A DNA stretch of 64,000 bases from Ceratotherium simum simum (taxonomy: Eukaryota; Chordata; Mammalia; Perissodactyla; Rhinocerotidae), in assembly GCF_000283155.1 (NCBI RefSeq), contig NW_004454207.1:17370028-17434027 (forward strand), written 5' to 3'. Position numbers and translations under genes: made by a program. Shown piece after piece: positions 22,440-32,745 of the stretch. The notes beneath the pieces were generated by a model. It saw only the letters and a program-made list of their open reading frames with translations. It did not search any database and was not told where the DNA came from. How positions within the stretch are numbered: the stretch's first letter is position 1; every line of letters begins with the position of its first letter.

Positions 22440-23895
22440 TTTTATAGCTTGATCAGCTCCCATATTACTTCCAATGTAATTTTTAGGACTCCTAAAGGGA
22501 AACAGTAAATGACAGGGATATCTTCCTCCCTGTTCTATTTGGAGTATTAACTCTCAACACATATGGCCTGACTCAAATGAGCTCAGGCGTCCAATCTTGA
22601 CTTTGACAATAAATATTTCTAGAAAAGGGAAATAGCATGTCTCCTCTTTAAGCCAGTGATACTGCATTCCATGCAAGAAATTATATATATATTTGCAAAT
22701 GCCACGCCTTGCCTCTATTTAGAACCAGCTAAGACATCTATACCATGGATACTTGTTCTATTTCAAAATTTGTACAGGATATTCTCGAAATTCCTCCTGT
22801 CATTTTCCCCAGTCTCTGAAACCATGATCAGCCCATTCCCACGACTGCATGTCGTTCATTGTTTTCTCAAGCGACCTCTTCTAACCTTCAAAGTAATTGA
22901 AGGTAAATTATGTTCACTTTAGTTATCAGAAATACTTAAGAGAAAAAAAATGAACATGCTATTTCCATTTCCATGAGTCTAAACCTTCTCCTCTCCCATA
23001 TTCCTGTCAATCTTTCCTTCTGAAAACTGAGCTAAAGGGCAATACCTTAGCTTACAATTTTTGCTGATTTTATATCATCCATCTAGCTACAGGTCCGACA
23101 GAGGTGATTACTTAGCTTCCCAAATAGGCATAGAGTTTCCGCCTGATATGATTGCCTTCATTTATTTCAGTGACGTTGAAAAGGAGGAATGGTGTTTGTT
23201 GGCTTTGGGCTTTAAACACATGATATGCAATATTTTTGGCTGACAGCTAAGTAGTGCCTGACACTAAAAAAACAAAAAGTCATCGTTTACCCTCTTCACT
23301 TTCAAAAATTGAAAAACCACAGATAATTAAGACTACTAAATATGACTATAACCCATTTCAATACTACATAATCATGTCTTAACTTTAAAATTATTACAAA
23401 TAATTCTGTCTGTGCAACCATTATCATGTTAACAATTTTTGTGAGTTCTCATGTAAATTAAATATCAGTATGTTTTAGTTCTATGGTTCTTTAATTTTAA
23501 AACTTGTAATTATTGATATTTGGTGCCTAGGGTGTGTGATGCCCAAAGTCTTACTATGTTTGAAGGAGTCTCATAAAAAGAAAGACTATCTATTTTAAAA
23601 TTGCAATAATGACCTCATTGGCAACCAGTGACATAAAAGGAGAGAGAAAATAATTTTTCAAAATGATTTTCAATGAAAAGGGTGCTTTCCATGATTCTAG
23701 AATCATGGAAAAACTATAGAGAAAATTAGTTCTACACTTAAGCTCTTGGGAAATATTTTCTTTAAGCTATTAACCATTATTATAGAGAAATGGCCTGTTT
23801 AAAAATGTATGTTTTTTTTTTTTCTTTCATCTTCAGCAGCATTAACTAAACTCTAAACCTATGATACGTGTTTGGAAAGAAAAGGGTTCCATGGT
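22440..23895. other. Unclassified; contains a 26-bp palindrome
   Basis: No gene or named repeat. An 88-codon frame (22656-22922) has no recognisable domain. A perfect 26-bp palindrome (23686-23711) is annotated separately. Confidence 0.4.
23686..23711. repeat. Perfect 26-bp palindrome
   Basis: Left arm TTTCCATGATTCT (23686-23698) is directly followed by its exact reverse complement AGAATCATGGAAA (23699-23711), with no spacer. No transposon ends or coding context adjoin it. Confidence 0.95.
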
Positions 23896-24237
23896 TGTGA
23901 TGGTTAATTTTATGTGTCGTTATGACTGGGCTAAGGGATTCCCAGATAGCTGGTAAAATATTATTTTTGGGTGTGTCTGTGAGGGTGTCTCTGGAAGAGA
24001 TTAGCATTTGAATCCGTAGACTGAGTAAAGAAGATCTGTCCTCAGCAATGTGGGTCGGCATCATCTAATCCATTGAGGGCCTAAATAGAACAAAGGCAAA
24101 GAAGGGCTATTTCGCTCTCTGCTTGAGCTGAGACATCCATCTCTTCCTGCTCTTGGACATCAGTGCTCCTGGTTCTCGGGCTTTTGAACTCAGACCAGGT
24201 CTTACACCATCAAACCCCAATTCTCAGCTCTCACACA
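23896..24237 (+). mobile_element. MLT2-type LTR (ERVL), sense, 3'-truncated
   Basis: Starts TGTGATGGTTAATTTTATGT then 'gactgggctaagggattccc', 'gtgtgtctgtgagggtgtct', 'gcatttgaatccgtagactg', 'caatgtgggtcggcatcatc' and 'tccattgagggcctaaatag', the standard order of ERVL LTRs of the MLT2 kind. It stops before the usual end; L1 sequence begins near 24238. Confidence 0.8.
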
Positions 24238-24426
24238 TTCAGGATTTCCTTCCTTTTTAAGGCTGAATAATATTCCATTGTATGTATATTCACATTTTTT
24301 TATTCCATTTATCTATCAATGGACACTTAGGTTGTTTTCATATATTGAGTATTATGAATATCATTACAATCAACGTAAGGGTGCCGGTATCTCTTTGAGA
24401 TTCTGATTTCAATTCTTGTGGATATA
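24238..24426 (-). mobile_element. L1 ORF2 3' segment, antisense (3' part of a 5'-inverted L1)
   Basis: On + it reads 'ggctgaataatattccattg', 'tatctatcaatggacactta' and 'ctgatttcaattcttgtgga', the reverse complement of the region near the ORF2 end. The adjoining 24427-25385 carries the immediately upstream L1 region in the opposite orientation. In minus-strand coordinates this is the sense 3' part of a twin-primed L1. The 3'UTR and poly-A are missing. Confidence 0.85.
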
Positions 24427-25385
24427 TACGCCAAACTAAAATTCATAGGGAACCACAAAAGACCCCAAATAGCCAAAGCAATCGTGAAAAAGAAGAACAA
24501 AGCTAGAAGCATCACATTTCCTGATTTCAAAATTTATTACAAAGCTACAGTGATTAAAACAGTGTGGCACTGGCATAATGAGAGATACAGTGGAACTGAA
24601 TACAGAGTCCAGAGTTCAACCCATGGACATTCACTCAACTGATCTTTGACAGGAGTGCCCAGAATACACAACGGGATAAGGATAGTTTCTTCCACAGGTG
24701 TGTTGGGAAACTTGGATACCCACATGCAAAGGAATGAAACTGGACCCTTGTCTTACACCATACACAAAAATCAACTCAAAAAAGATTAAAGACTTAAATG
24801 TAAGACCCAAAACTGTAAAACTTCTAGAAGAAAACATAAGGAAAAACCTTCATGACATTGGTCTTGGCAATAATTTTTTGGATATGACACCAAAAGCACA
24901 AGCAACAAAAGTAAAAATATGTGAGACTACATCAAACTAAAAGACTTCTGCACAGCAAAGGAAACAATCAACAGACTGAAACGGCAACATTTGGAATGGG
25001 AGAAAATATTTGCAAACCATATATCTGACAAGGGATTAATAACCAAAATATTTTAGGAAGCCATACAACTCAATAGCAAATAAATAAATAAATAAACTGA
25101 TTAAAAAATAGGCAAAGGACCTGAATAGATGTTTCTCCAAAGAAGACATACAAATGGCCAACAGGCGTACGAAAACATCACTAATCATTAGGGACATGCA
25201 AATCAAAACCACAATAAGATATCACTTTATACCTATTAGGATGTGTATTATCAGAAAACAAAAGATAATAAGTATTGGTGAGAATGTGAAGAAATTGGAA
25301 TCCTTGTACTCTGTGGGTAGGATCGTAAATTGGTGCAGCCACTGTGGAAAACAGTATGGAGGTTCCTCAAAAAATTAAATATGCA
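24427..25385 (+). mobile_element. L1 ORF2 segment, inverted 5' part of the same L1
   Basis: ORF2 C-terminal sequence in + orientation: [19 protein letters not shown] codons at 24427-24485, 'gacctagaagaaaacataag'-type phrases near 24820, and 'ggtgcagccactgtggaaaa' near 25332. It ends at about 25380 ('cctcaaaaaattaaat'), roughly 50-70 consensus bases before the point where the inverted piece (24238-24426) starts in L1 coordinates. Frames are broken (74- and 80-codon pieces). A small (AAAT)n tract is at 25079-25096. Confidence 0.9.
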
Positions 25386-25629
25386 TTATTTCTTAAACGT
25401 ATAGGACTGTAGGATACTTTTTTCATCTAGCATCTATTAATAATCTTGTGAACTCGATGTTCCATGGAATTCACTTTGGAAAAGGACTATGTGAAGTCAA
25501 AGTATCCGGTAATAGTTCTTATTCTAGTCTGAATTTAAAAGTAATATTCAAAAGCCAGTTATTTTATTGAATAGAGTGAAAGACTAATGTTTCATAGTAC
25601 CATAAAAGATCCTCTAGTAATCCTTCCTC
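25386..25629. other. Unclassified
   Basis: Nothing recognised between the L1 and the ERE target site. Confidence 0.4.
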
Positions 25630-25645
25630 TTGAATCTATGGGTTT

Positions 25646-25902
25646 TTTTTTGTTTTTTGTTTTTTTGGTGAGGAAGATTAGCCCTGAGCTAACATCTGTT
25701 GCCAATCCTTCTCTTTTTGACGAGGAAGATTGGCCCTGGGCTAACATCTGTGCCAGTCTTCCTCTATTTTGTATGTGGGATGCCTGCCACAGCATGGCTT
25801 GATGAGTGGTGTGTAGGTCCATGCCCGGGATCTGAACCTGTGAACCCTGGGCCACCAAAGTGGAGCACATGAACTTAACCACTATGCCACCGGGACAGCC
25901 CT
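25646..25902 (-). mobile_element. ERE SINE (short form), antisense
   Basis: Minus strand: GGGCTGTCCCGGTGGCATAG head, GGTTCACAGGTTCAGATCCC around the B box, CCCACATACAAAATAGAGGA, two GATGTTAGCTCAGGGC tails and an A-rich 3' end. Target duplication TTGAATCTATGGGTTT (25630-25645) versus TTGATTCTATGGTTTT (25903-25918), with two differences. Confidence 0.93.
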
Positions 25903-25918
25903 TTGATTCTATGGTTTT

Positions 25919-28435
25919 AATTATCTAACTGATGAATCTAAACTGATTCTTCAACATTTTCTTCTCTTTGTTAAGACCACCATTATATTGCTATCTTAAA
26001 GACAATTTGCATTTCCATAAAGAGCATTAAATGAATTAGTTCCTTAAATAATGAGTATGAGATGAGCAAGCATAACGTGAAACTATAATAGTCATTGTTT
26101 TGAATTATGGTCAATAATTTGGGTAAAGAACTTTTTTTTTAACTCTAGAAGGTATGACAGACAAGTTGTCCTTAAACACAGGAGAATCAAGATGAATTCC
26201 ATATTCACAGTCACTATGTGTGACATTCTTCTGAATAAGATTTCAAAATGCTGCAGAATTTCAGAATAAAAAATAGAACGTTATCATTAATCATATTCAT
26301 GCTCATTTTCTCCTCTATTTTCTAACAGAGATTTTTTTCCACCTTTACCTTCTACAATCTTTGGCTATACAAGTGATACACTTGTTCCATTTCAAGTCAA
26401 GCAACACTGTTAGTTCATTAATGTTGCAGCTCTGGCAAACGAGATCTGAAACGAAACACCTGTCCTTTGACCCTAACTTGTTCCTGACTTATGCAAATGA
26501 AGAGTGCAGTTAAAGCATTTTACATGTTTTACTTCTCATACTATGCCTCGAGTTTTATTCGGACAAGGAACACTTTATGTGTGTGAAACTAGTTTTGATA
26601 ATCTGGTTTTAGCTTTTTTCTTATTGGACAGGTTTTCGGTGCTGTCTTTTTATCTGGAGATCATATGGAAGTTGCACAGGTTTACATGTGCACATAAGAA
26701 CCATGTTGGGTTTAAGTTTAGATGTCTGGATAACTTCAAGAAATAGATTAGATACATCTATTAAATTTACCTATTTGTTAACATTTGGTTTATGCATTAT
26801 GACCATACCAATATGCTATGCTAACATGTGAATACTTCTATAACTAATATAAATTATTATTTAAAAATAGAAAATGAAAAATGAAAGCTTTTTATATGAA
26901 ATTTATTTATCAGCATGAAGTTTTTATTCATTTAGCACCCATTTAATAAGTGTATTGATTTTAATGATTGCATTCTCTTCATTAAAGTTCCCAATAATAA
27001 TCCCCTGGTTATAAAATAAATCTACTCTTGTTATTGTAAAGCAAATAAAATTCTTTGGGATAAATCATATAACTGAACTTTTGTGATGATATATCTCAAT
27101 AGAAATAGAAAAGATTATTACCATGCAGATAAGGTGGCTATGGAAGTCCAATGAGAAATAAAATCTGTGGACATTGAATGCAGCAAACTGGTTGCCTTCA
27201 TTCTTCAAGGGGTTTACAAAATGTTATTACAAAGTTCTTATTTTCAATAAATCACATTATAGATGAAACCTCTTTAAAATGAGTGCCTGTTATAGCCCTG
27301 GAAACCGTCTGTTAGAATTCTTGGCAGGAAAGTGAAACCGGTAAGTTATTTATTTGTAGGTTTTTCTATGTAAATATTATATAGAGAAATGGGAATATCC
27401 TTTTTGATTAGAAAAGTTTTAACAATAGGAAAACAGAACAAATTATTTGCCATAAGAATGGGAAACTAGTTTTTGTTATGCACTTGTTCTTCTAAGTAGA
27501 AAGAAGCATTTTAGGGAATTTTAAATATATTTAGATGAAAGCTTGACTTCCATAACTTAAGTATAAGTGGTGCTTTAAATTTTTTAAATAGTTTTTATCT
27601 TTTAATTTTTGCCATGCTGATTGTGTAAGGCAAACAACATTGTAAGTCCATTTTTTAGCTAATCAAAAGTCTTTAAAACATTCAAGCCCACCATTTTAAA
27701 ATTATCATATTCAGAATGAAGTGTCATACAGTAATTCCTTCTGGGAAGCTTAAAGCCTCTGGATATTTCTCCCACTTTAAAGACATTCATTGTAAGCTGT
27801 AATTTTACAACCTTTTTTAGGTAATATATTTCAGTGTCTAAAAATTCTCACTATTAACAACTAATTTGATGTCTAAATTCTTCTCAACATACCAAGTTAT
27901 GATTTTACAATGTCTTTTAGTGTAACATATTTTAGTGTATATAAAAGCATCATTAATTTAATGTTTAAAATTCTGCTCAATCCAAGTAAACGATATATAT
28001 TGTGGATCTCTGCCCTATTAAAAATGAAAAGCGTCTTCTCAATTTTTCCTTAAAAGCACAAAGCTTTCTTAAAAAAAATTCATAGCTTTCTTCTTCCCTA
28101 GACTTTCTTTTCTCAACTAAATAATACCAATTAAAAGTTCTCTCTCACAGCAGTGTAGAATTGGTGGAAGTGGGTCAATTATGAGTAGTAGCCGTGTGAA
28201 TGGTCCAGGAAAAATATGATGATCTCTTAGATTTGGATGTTAGAAAAGGAGAAAAAGAGAAGTGGGCAGATTTGAGATATATTTTGTCACATGCTGATGA
28301 ATTGGAAATGAAGAGTGAAGAAGAAATTGTAAAAAATACCTCTCCAAAAATATAGAATGCGATTAAAAAGTATTTTCACATGGTGATGTTTTAGGAAAGT
28401 GATTATTCCATAATAGAAGATGGTAATTAGTCTTT
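25919..28435. other. Unclassified AT-rich sequence with an old tandem duplication
   Basis: About 2.5 kb without a recognised gene or mobile element. The 80-codon frame at 26504-26746 shows no known domain. The imperfect duplication at 27798-27991 is annotated separately. Low repeat density over this length could mean conserved or simply non-repetitive sequence. Confidence 0.4.
27798..27991. repeat. Imperfect ~100-bp tandem duplication
   Basis: Copy A (27798-27898) and copy B (27899-27991) share the same ordered words: ATTTTACAA, then TTTTAG, GTAA(T/C)ATAT, AGTGT, TATTAA, AATTT(G/A)ATGT(C/T)TAAA, ATTCT(T/G)CTCAA and CCAAGT. Substitutions and small indels separate the copies, so the duplication is old. 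No element family is recognised. Confidence 0.65.
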
Positions 28436-28570
28436 GGGTGGTGAACATAATGTAGTCTACACGGAAATCGAAATATAATCAAGTATACCTGAAATGTATA
28501 TAATGTTATAAACCCATGTTACCTCAATAAAAAATAGATTAATTAAAAATAAATTAATTTAAAAAAATTT
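28436..28570 (+). mobile_element. L1 3' end fragment, sense, with degraded A-rich tail
   Basis: 'gtggtgaacataatgtagtc', 'tacctgaaatgtatataatg' and 'ttacctcaataaaa' match the end of the L1 at 9097-9190 almost word for word. The tail that follows is an A/T-rich degraded poly-A (to about 28570). It is a severely 5'-truncated copy of the same perissodactyl-type L1 family. Confidence 0.85.
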
Positions 28571-28960
28571 AAAAGGACTAGTGCAGGGATATAGGCTTTC
28601 TGACAATTATATGATTACGTGGACTTCAGATATATTCACAGGAAAATATTTGGAAAAACTGTATTGCTGATCCCTATAAAAACTGAGTTAATTGGCCAGT
28701 GCAAAAAAAAAAGCTCAATAAATATAATTTTATAAGTTAATCTATGAAAAGGATCTTTAAGAACTGCTGTAAATGTCTTTTAATCCCTGAACATAGCAAT
28801 TTTACTTGCATTATTTTGTTTCTGCAATTTCAAATTTGCTTTAACTTATTTTTCAAGAGACACACATTTGTTTATTTGTGTGTTGGTATGTATGTTCTGG
28901 TGATGATTCCACTAAATGGGACAGCTATGCATACCATGGTTTCACTAATTTTTAAAAAAT
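28571..28960. other. Unclassified
   Basis: Nothing recognised. The 72-codon frame (28744-28962) has no known domain. Confidence 0.4.
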
Positions 28961-29090
28961 AAATTAATTTTTTTTACTATGGTTAAATATAAATAACATA
29001 AAATTTACCGTTCTAACCATTTCTAAGTGTACAGATCTGTGGCTTTACATACATTCACAGTGTTGTGCAACAGTTTCACTCATTTTATCA
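28961..29090 (-). mobile_element. L1M-type fragment, antisense
   Basis: 'aaatataaataacataaaat' then TTACCGTTCTAACCATTTCT, 'aagtgtacagatctgtggct' and 'cacagtgttgtgcaacagtt' match the common antisense L1M phrase 'cataaaatttaccatcttaaccatttttaagtgtacagt'. Confidence 0.65.
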
Positions 29091-29264
29091 AATAGAATAA
29101 TCTACTGATCAGGATTTGTTGATTTCTTGTAGTGAATCTCTTTTCACTCATATTCTAATAGTCCTTTTAGAAAATGCTCTAAATCTGTACTTATTGTATA
29201 ATTAAATCCTTTAGCAAACTATTTTAAACTTAAAATCTTGGTGTACTAAGTTCATTCTTTTTTT

Positions 29265-29556
29265 TTTTTTTAATTCTTTTTTCTCTTTGCATTTCAGTGT
29301 TGGACATCTTTGATACCTGAGAGTCAATTGACTTTTATTGGCTATGTCCAGTCTACTGATGAGCCCTTCAAAGGCATTCTTCATTTCTTTTACAGTGTTT
29401 TTGATTACTAGCATTTCCTTTTGATTCTTTTTAGAGTTTCCATCTCTCTGCTTATATTTCTCATTTGTTCTTGAATGTTGTCAACTTTTTCCATTAGAGC
29501 CCTTAACATATTAATCATAGTTATTTTAAACTCCCCGTCTGATACTTTCAACATCT
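29265..29556 (-). mobile_element. L1 ORF1 N-terminal part, antisense, interrupted by an LTR
   Basis: The minus strand encodes decayed L1 ORF1p coiled-coil sequence: MEKVDNIQEQMRNISREMET, then after a frame break NTVKEMKNAFEGLISRLD. This is the heptad-rich region of ORF1p, the RNA-binding chaperone of L1. Two frames and stop codons show it is dead. A solo LTR is inserted at 29556/29557 and the L1 continues at 30561. Confidence 0.9.
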
Positions 29557-30560
29557 TGTTACCAGCTAAAGGTTCATGGCCCAATGCACATAAAAAGCCA
29601 ATACTTATGGTACTGGGTTTTGAGAAAAGAAAAGGCTTTATTGAGAGGTTGACCAGCAAGGAGACAGGAGGCAAGGCTCTCATATCTGTCTCCCCTCTCC
29701 AAGGTTTGGGGTAAAGTTTAAGAGATTAGAGAGGGCTGGTTGGTATGCAGAAGCACTGGCAGGATGAGTTTCGAGTGGTGGGACTCCAAACAAGACCATT
29801 TGCGGTAAAGTATGGAAAGGGGCTTTAAAGCTGGATCTTCCTGGACAACAAACTCTTCTTCTGGAAAAGGTCCGTCTTTCCAGTTCTGGTCATGTCCTGG
29901 TCCTTTTGGTTCCATGGGGGGAAATCTTTGGTTCCAGGTGTTATTTCAGGTCAAAATTCTCTCTTCTGTGCAGGCTACATGACTTACAGTTTTTGGCTCA
30001 CTGCCCCTGAAAAACAGCTTTAACATTCTGTTGTTAAGATATAGTCAGTTTAAACTGTTCCTGTAGTTACATATTTCTTTTTTTTTGAAAAATAAAGAGA
30101 AGTTTAATAACATGTACACCCCCTGTATACATGGAAGAGACCCAGGAAAAGTGAGTAACTCCCTCAAATGGCCCAAGCTACCACTTTAAATACCATCTTC
30201 AGCTAAAGACATAAAAAATATTTTTGGAGGTGGGGAAGGCCAGTTATGGGAGGTTACAGGAAAAGTACAGTAAACAAGGGTAAGGTTGATGTGCAGATTT
30301 AAGTTGGGCACCTCTCTATTGATAAGAGTTTCTTGTATTTAGAGTCATCCTTCTTTTCCTGGCAAAGAGAGGGAGACATCCTTACAAATGGAGATTTCTC
30401 TTATAAATATAAATTTCCCTTACAAAATGGTAACTTCTACTAGGTTTTCAGAGCTTTTCCTGTGTCTGCTGTTTCTTAATAATCATCAGCTCAAAATAAT
30501 CCTTATGCCAAAGAGACATATTTTGGGGTGGCCAATTCTGTTCCTGGTCCTATGGTTACA
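29557..30560 (-). mobile_element. Solo LTR (ERV1-like), antisense, about 1.0 kb
   Basis: In minus orientation the segment starts TGTAACCATAGG (at 30560) and ends CTGGTAACA (at 29557), so it has TG...CA ends, and it is flanked by a 4-bp duplication ATCT (29553-29556 and 30561-30564). Near the 3' end, AATAAAGCCTTTTC (29620s) is a polyadenylation signal in the expected place. Flanking sequence on both sides is one antisense L1, so both boundaries are well supported. A 4-bp duplication is typical of gammaretrovirus-like ERV1 elements. No internal viral genes remain; the specific family is not known to me. Confidence 0.85.
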
Positions 30561-31655
30561 ATCTGTGTCGTATCTGAGTTTGTTTCTAATGTTTGTTTTC
30601 TCTTCATACTGAATTTTATCTTGCCTTTTGGCATGCCTTGCAATATTTGGTGAAAGCCATACATTTTGTATTGAGTCATAAGAATTGAGGTAAATAGTCC
30701 TTTAGAATGAGGATTTTTGTTAATATGGCCAAGAGCTGGGCTGCATTTAATGTTTGCTCTAGCTATAGGTGCCGGAGGCTTCAGTTTCCCCTGGTGTCCT
30801 TGCTTGCATCTCCTCAGTTTTCTTTGGTCTTCCCTAAGAACTCCTCAGATAGAGTCTATGACTTTCAGTTCTTTCAGCTGTAATCCACTGTTATACTGGA
30901 GCCCTGTTGGGTTTTGTGGTAAAGTGTGGAAGAGGGAAAGCCTTCTATAATCTTGGATTAAATCTGTCTTTTAGTGGGTCTGTGTCCCTGGACTGTGACA
31001 TTCACAAGTGTTTCTTAGCTTTTTTATTTCCCCTCTTAGGTGAGACAGAAAGACTGGGGGACGGGGGGAAGGAAAGGAGGGACTGGAGCTGGCAAAATGC
31101 CCCTCTTCCAGGTGGGATAATCCTGAAGTGAAGTTTTGTCCCTGGAGAACAAGCCTTTGTTATGGAGAACACTCTGGGCTGGTTCCACAATCTTTACTCT
31201 TCCCTTCCCACTGCCATAACCACAAGGGGATCTATCTGGGCTTTTCACTGTGAAAACAAGTTGGCTGGGGTTCCTTGAGGTAAAATCCAGTAAACTGTGG
31301 AGGCCCCCAGGAATTTCTGACTCTCCTGCTAGTCTACATTCAGCCTCCAGCAACTCATCAAATTTACCATTTGAGTGTACGATCAAAGTGTTACGGCTCC
31401 AGTCGCTTAGTTTTCAGGTACACAGATCTCAGTTGTGACTCTCTGGATTTGCTTCTCTCTCCAGATTTCATGGTGGAAGTTTGCTTTGTGACCTCAATTC
31501 TCTGATGGGTCCATGAAAAGTCATTGATTTTCAGTTTGCTCAGCTTTTTCTTATACAGATGGGAGTGATAACTTCCAAGCGCTTCACATGTTGGAACTCT
31601 TGGGTGGCCTCTTAAACTACTATCTAGTAGAGTGGGATACAGTAAAACCAACAAA
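30561..31655 (-). mobile_element. L1 5' region (ORF1 start/5'UTR), antisense
   Basis: Continues the L1 ORF1 fragment beyond the LTR. On + it has 'ttttatcttgccttttggca', 'tgccttgcaatatttggtga', 'gggctgcatttaatgtttgc' and 'ggcttcagtttcccctggtg', which I recall from the 5' end of old mammalian L1. The open frames over it (up to 116 codons) are not recognisable proteins. The right boundary is approximate. Confidence 0.7.
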
Positions 31656-32215
31656 AACCATCAGACAACAGAACTTGGACCATTAATCTGGCCATCCAAT
31701 TCAGAGTAGAGAAGACAATGTCAATTATGCAAGTGAACCCCTCTGTTACCAAAAACAAATACATCACCTACCCTTGTAAATTTTTGGGAGAAAGGGTTCA
31801 AAATTATAATATGTGATATACATACAAATGAAGGGTCTTCAATATGAGTGAGATCAATAGTCTGACCCCTCAACTTTCTTCATGTGATGTCAATTCTAAC
31901 ACCTCTTTGGCTAATTTCCACAGTGGCTGAATCTGTTCTCTGTCAAGGGAAACTCACCAGCCTTCCAGGCCTTCATTAGAATGATTACCTCAGACTGACT
32001 GCTAGCTAGTCCTTCAACAACCCACCTAAGAGAATATATTGCAGTATGTTCTCTCAGGTGGTGCATGTTTATTCACCCACTCCTTTGGCAATTTTCAGTT
32101 CTATCCTATGATCTGTGTAAGTCTCTTAAGGGCCACAATTTTCAGCCTTAGACAGCATTAGCCTTGTCCCTCTAATATATAGTTAACGCATAATGGTGTG
32201 CCTTGGGCTTTCTTC
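31656..32215. other. Unclassified
   Basis: May include more L1 5' sequence but I recognise nothing specific. Ends at the proposed CTTC target duplication (32212-32215) of the next LTR. Confidence 0.35.
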
Positions 32216-32745
32216 TGTCAATGCAAATAATCCATAATCAATCTATAAATCAAAATTGGGGTGAGTTTATTATGAGCCAGATCTGAGGACTAGACCAGGG
32301 CCTTCCTTCCCCAAGGAAGGAAGGGCACCAAAGAAGTAGGGTGTACAGAATGGTTATATACCATCTTGAAACAGAGAGTATACATCACATATGATAAGAA
32401 TATCCCTTTTACAATAGTCACAGGATTGCTTTGCTGGCACAGCAGATCAGTGAACACAGCAGGTCGGTGGTCACAAGGTCACAAGCAGGTCAGCAATTAG
32501 TTCTTAGTTTAGGGAAAGATGCTTATCCTAAAGGAAATGCAGATCTGAGGGAAGTCACATCCCGATCTTTAAGGGCATCATTCTTGTCTTTGGGACATAG
32601 TAAATATTTAAAGCAGATGTACAACGCATGCTCAACAGGCCATGTCAGGCCCTTTTGGAAAAACAAGGTCAGGCCCAATTAGTTTAAAACCAAATGGCTT
32701 CTTCATATACTCCAATATATCCTATTGCTTTTCATTTATTTATCA
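32216..32745 (-). mobile_element. Probable solo LTR, antisense
   Basis: In minus orientation it runs TGATAAATAAATG... to ...GCATTGACA, giving TG/CA ends. A 4-bp match CTTC flanks it (32212-32215 and 32746-32749). Near its 3' end the minus strand has CTCATAATAAACTCACCCC, an LTR-like AATAAA followed by a short U5. A perfect 10-bp hairpin (CCTTCCTTCC/GGAAGGAAGG) is at about 32300-32323. The boundaries rest on a short duplication and are less certain than those of the LTR at 29557. Confidence 0.55.

Noticed and set aside
31036..31654. 116- and 87-codon minus-strand frames
   Set aside because: They lie in old L1 5' sequence and show no known domain or start context.
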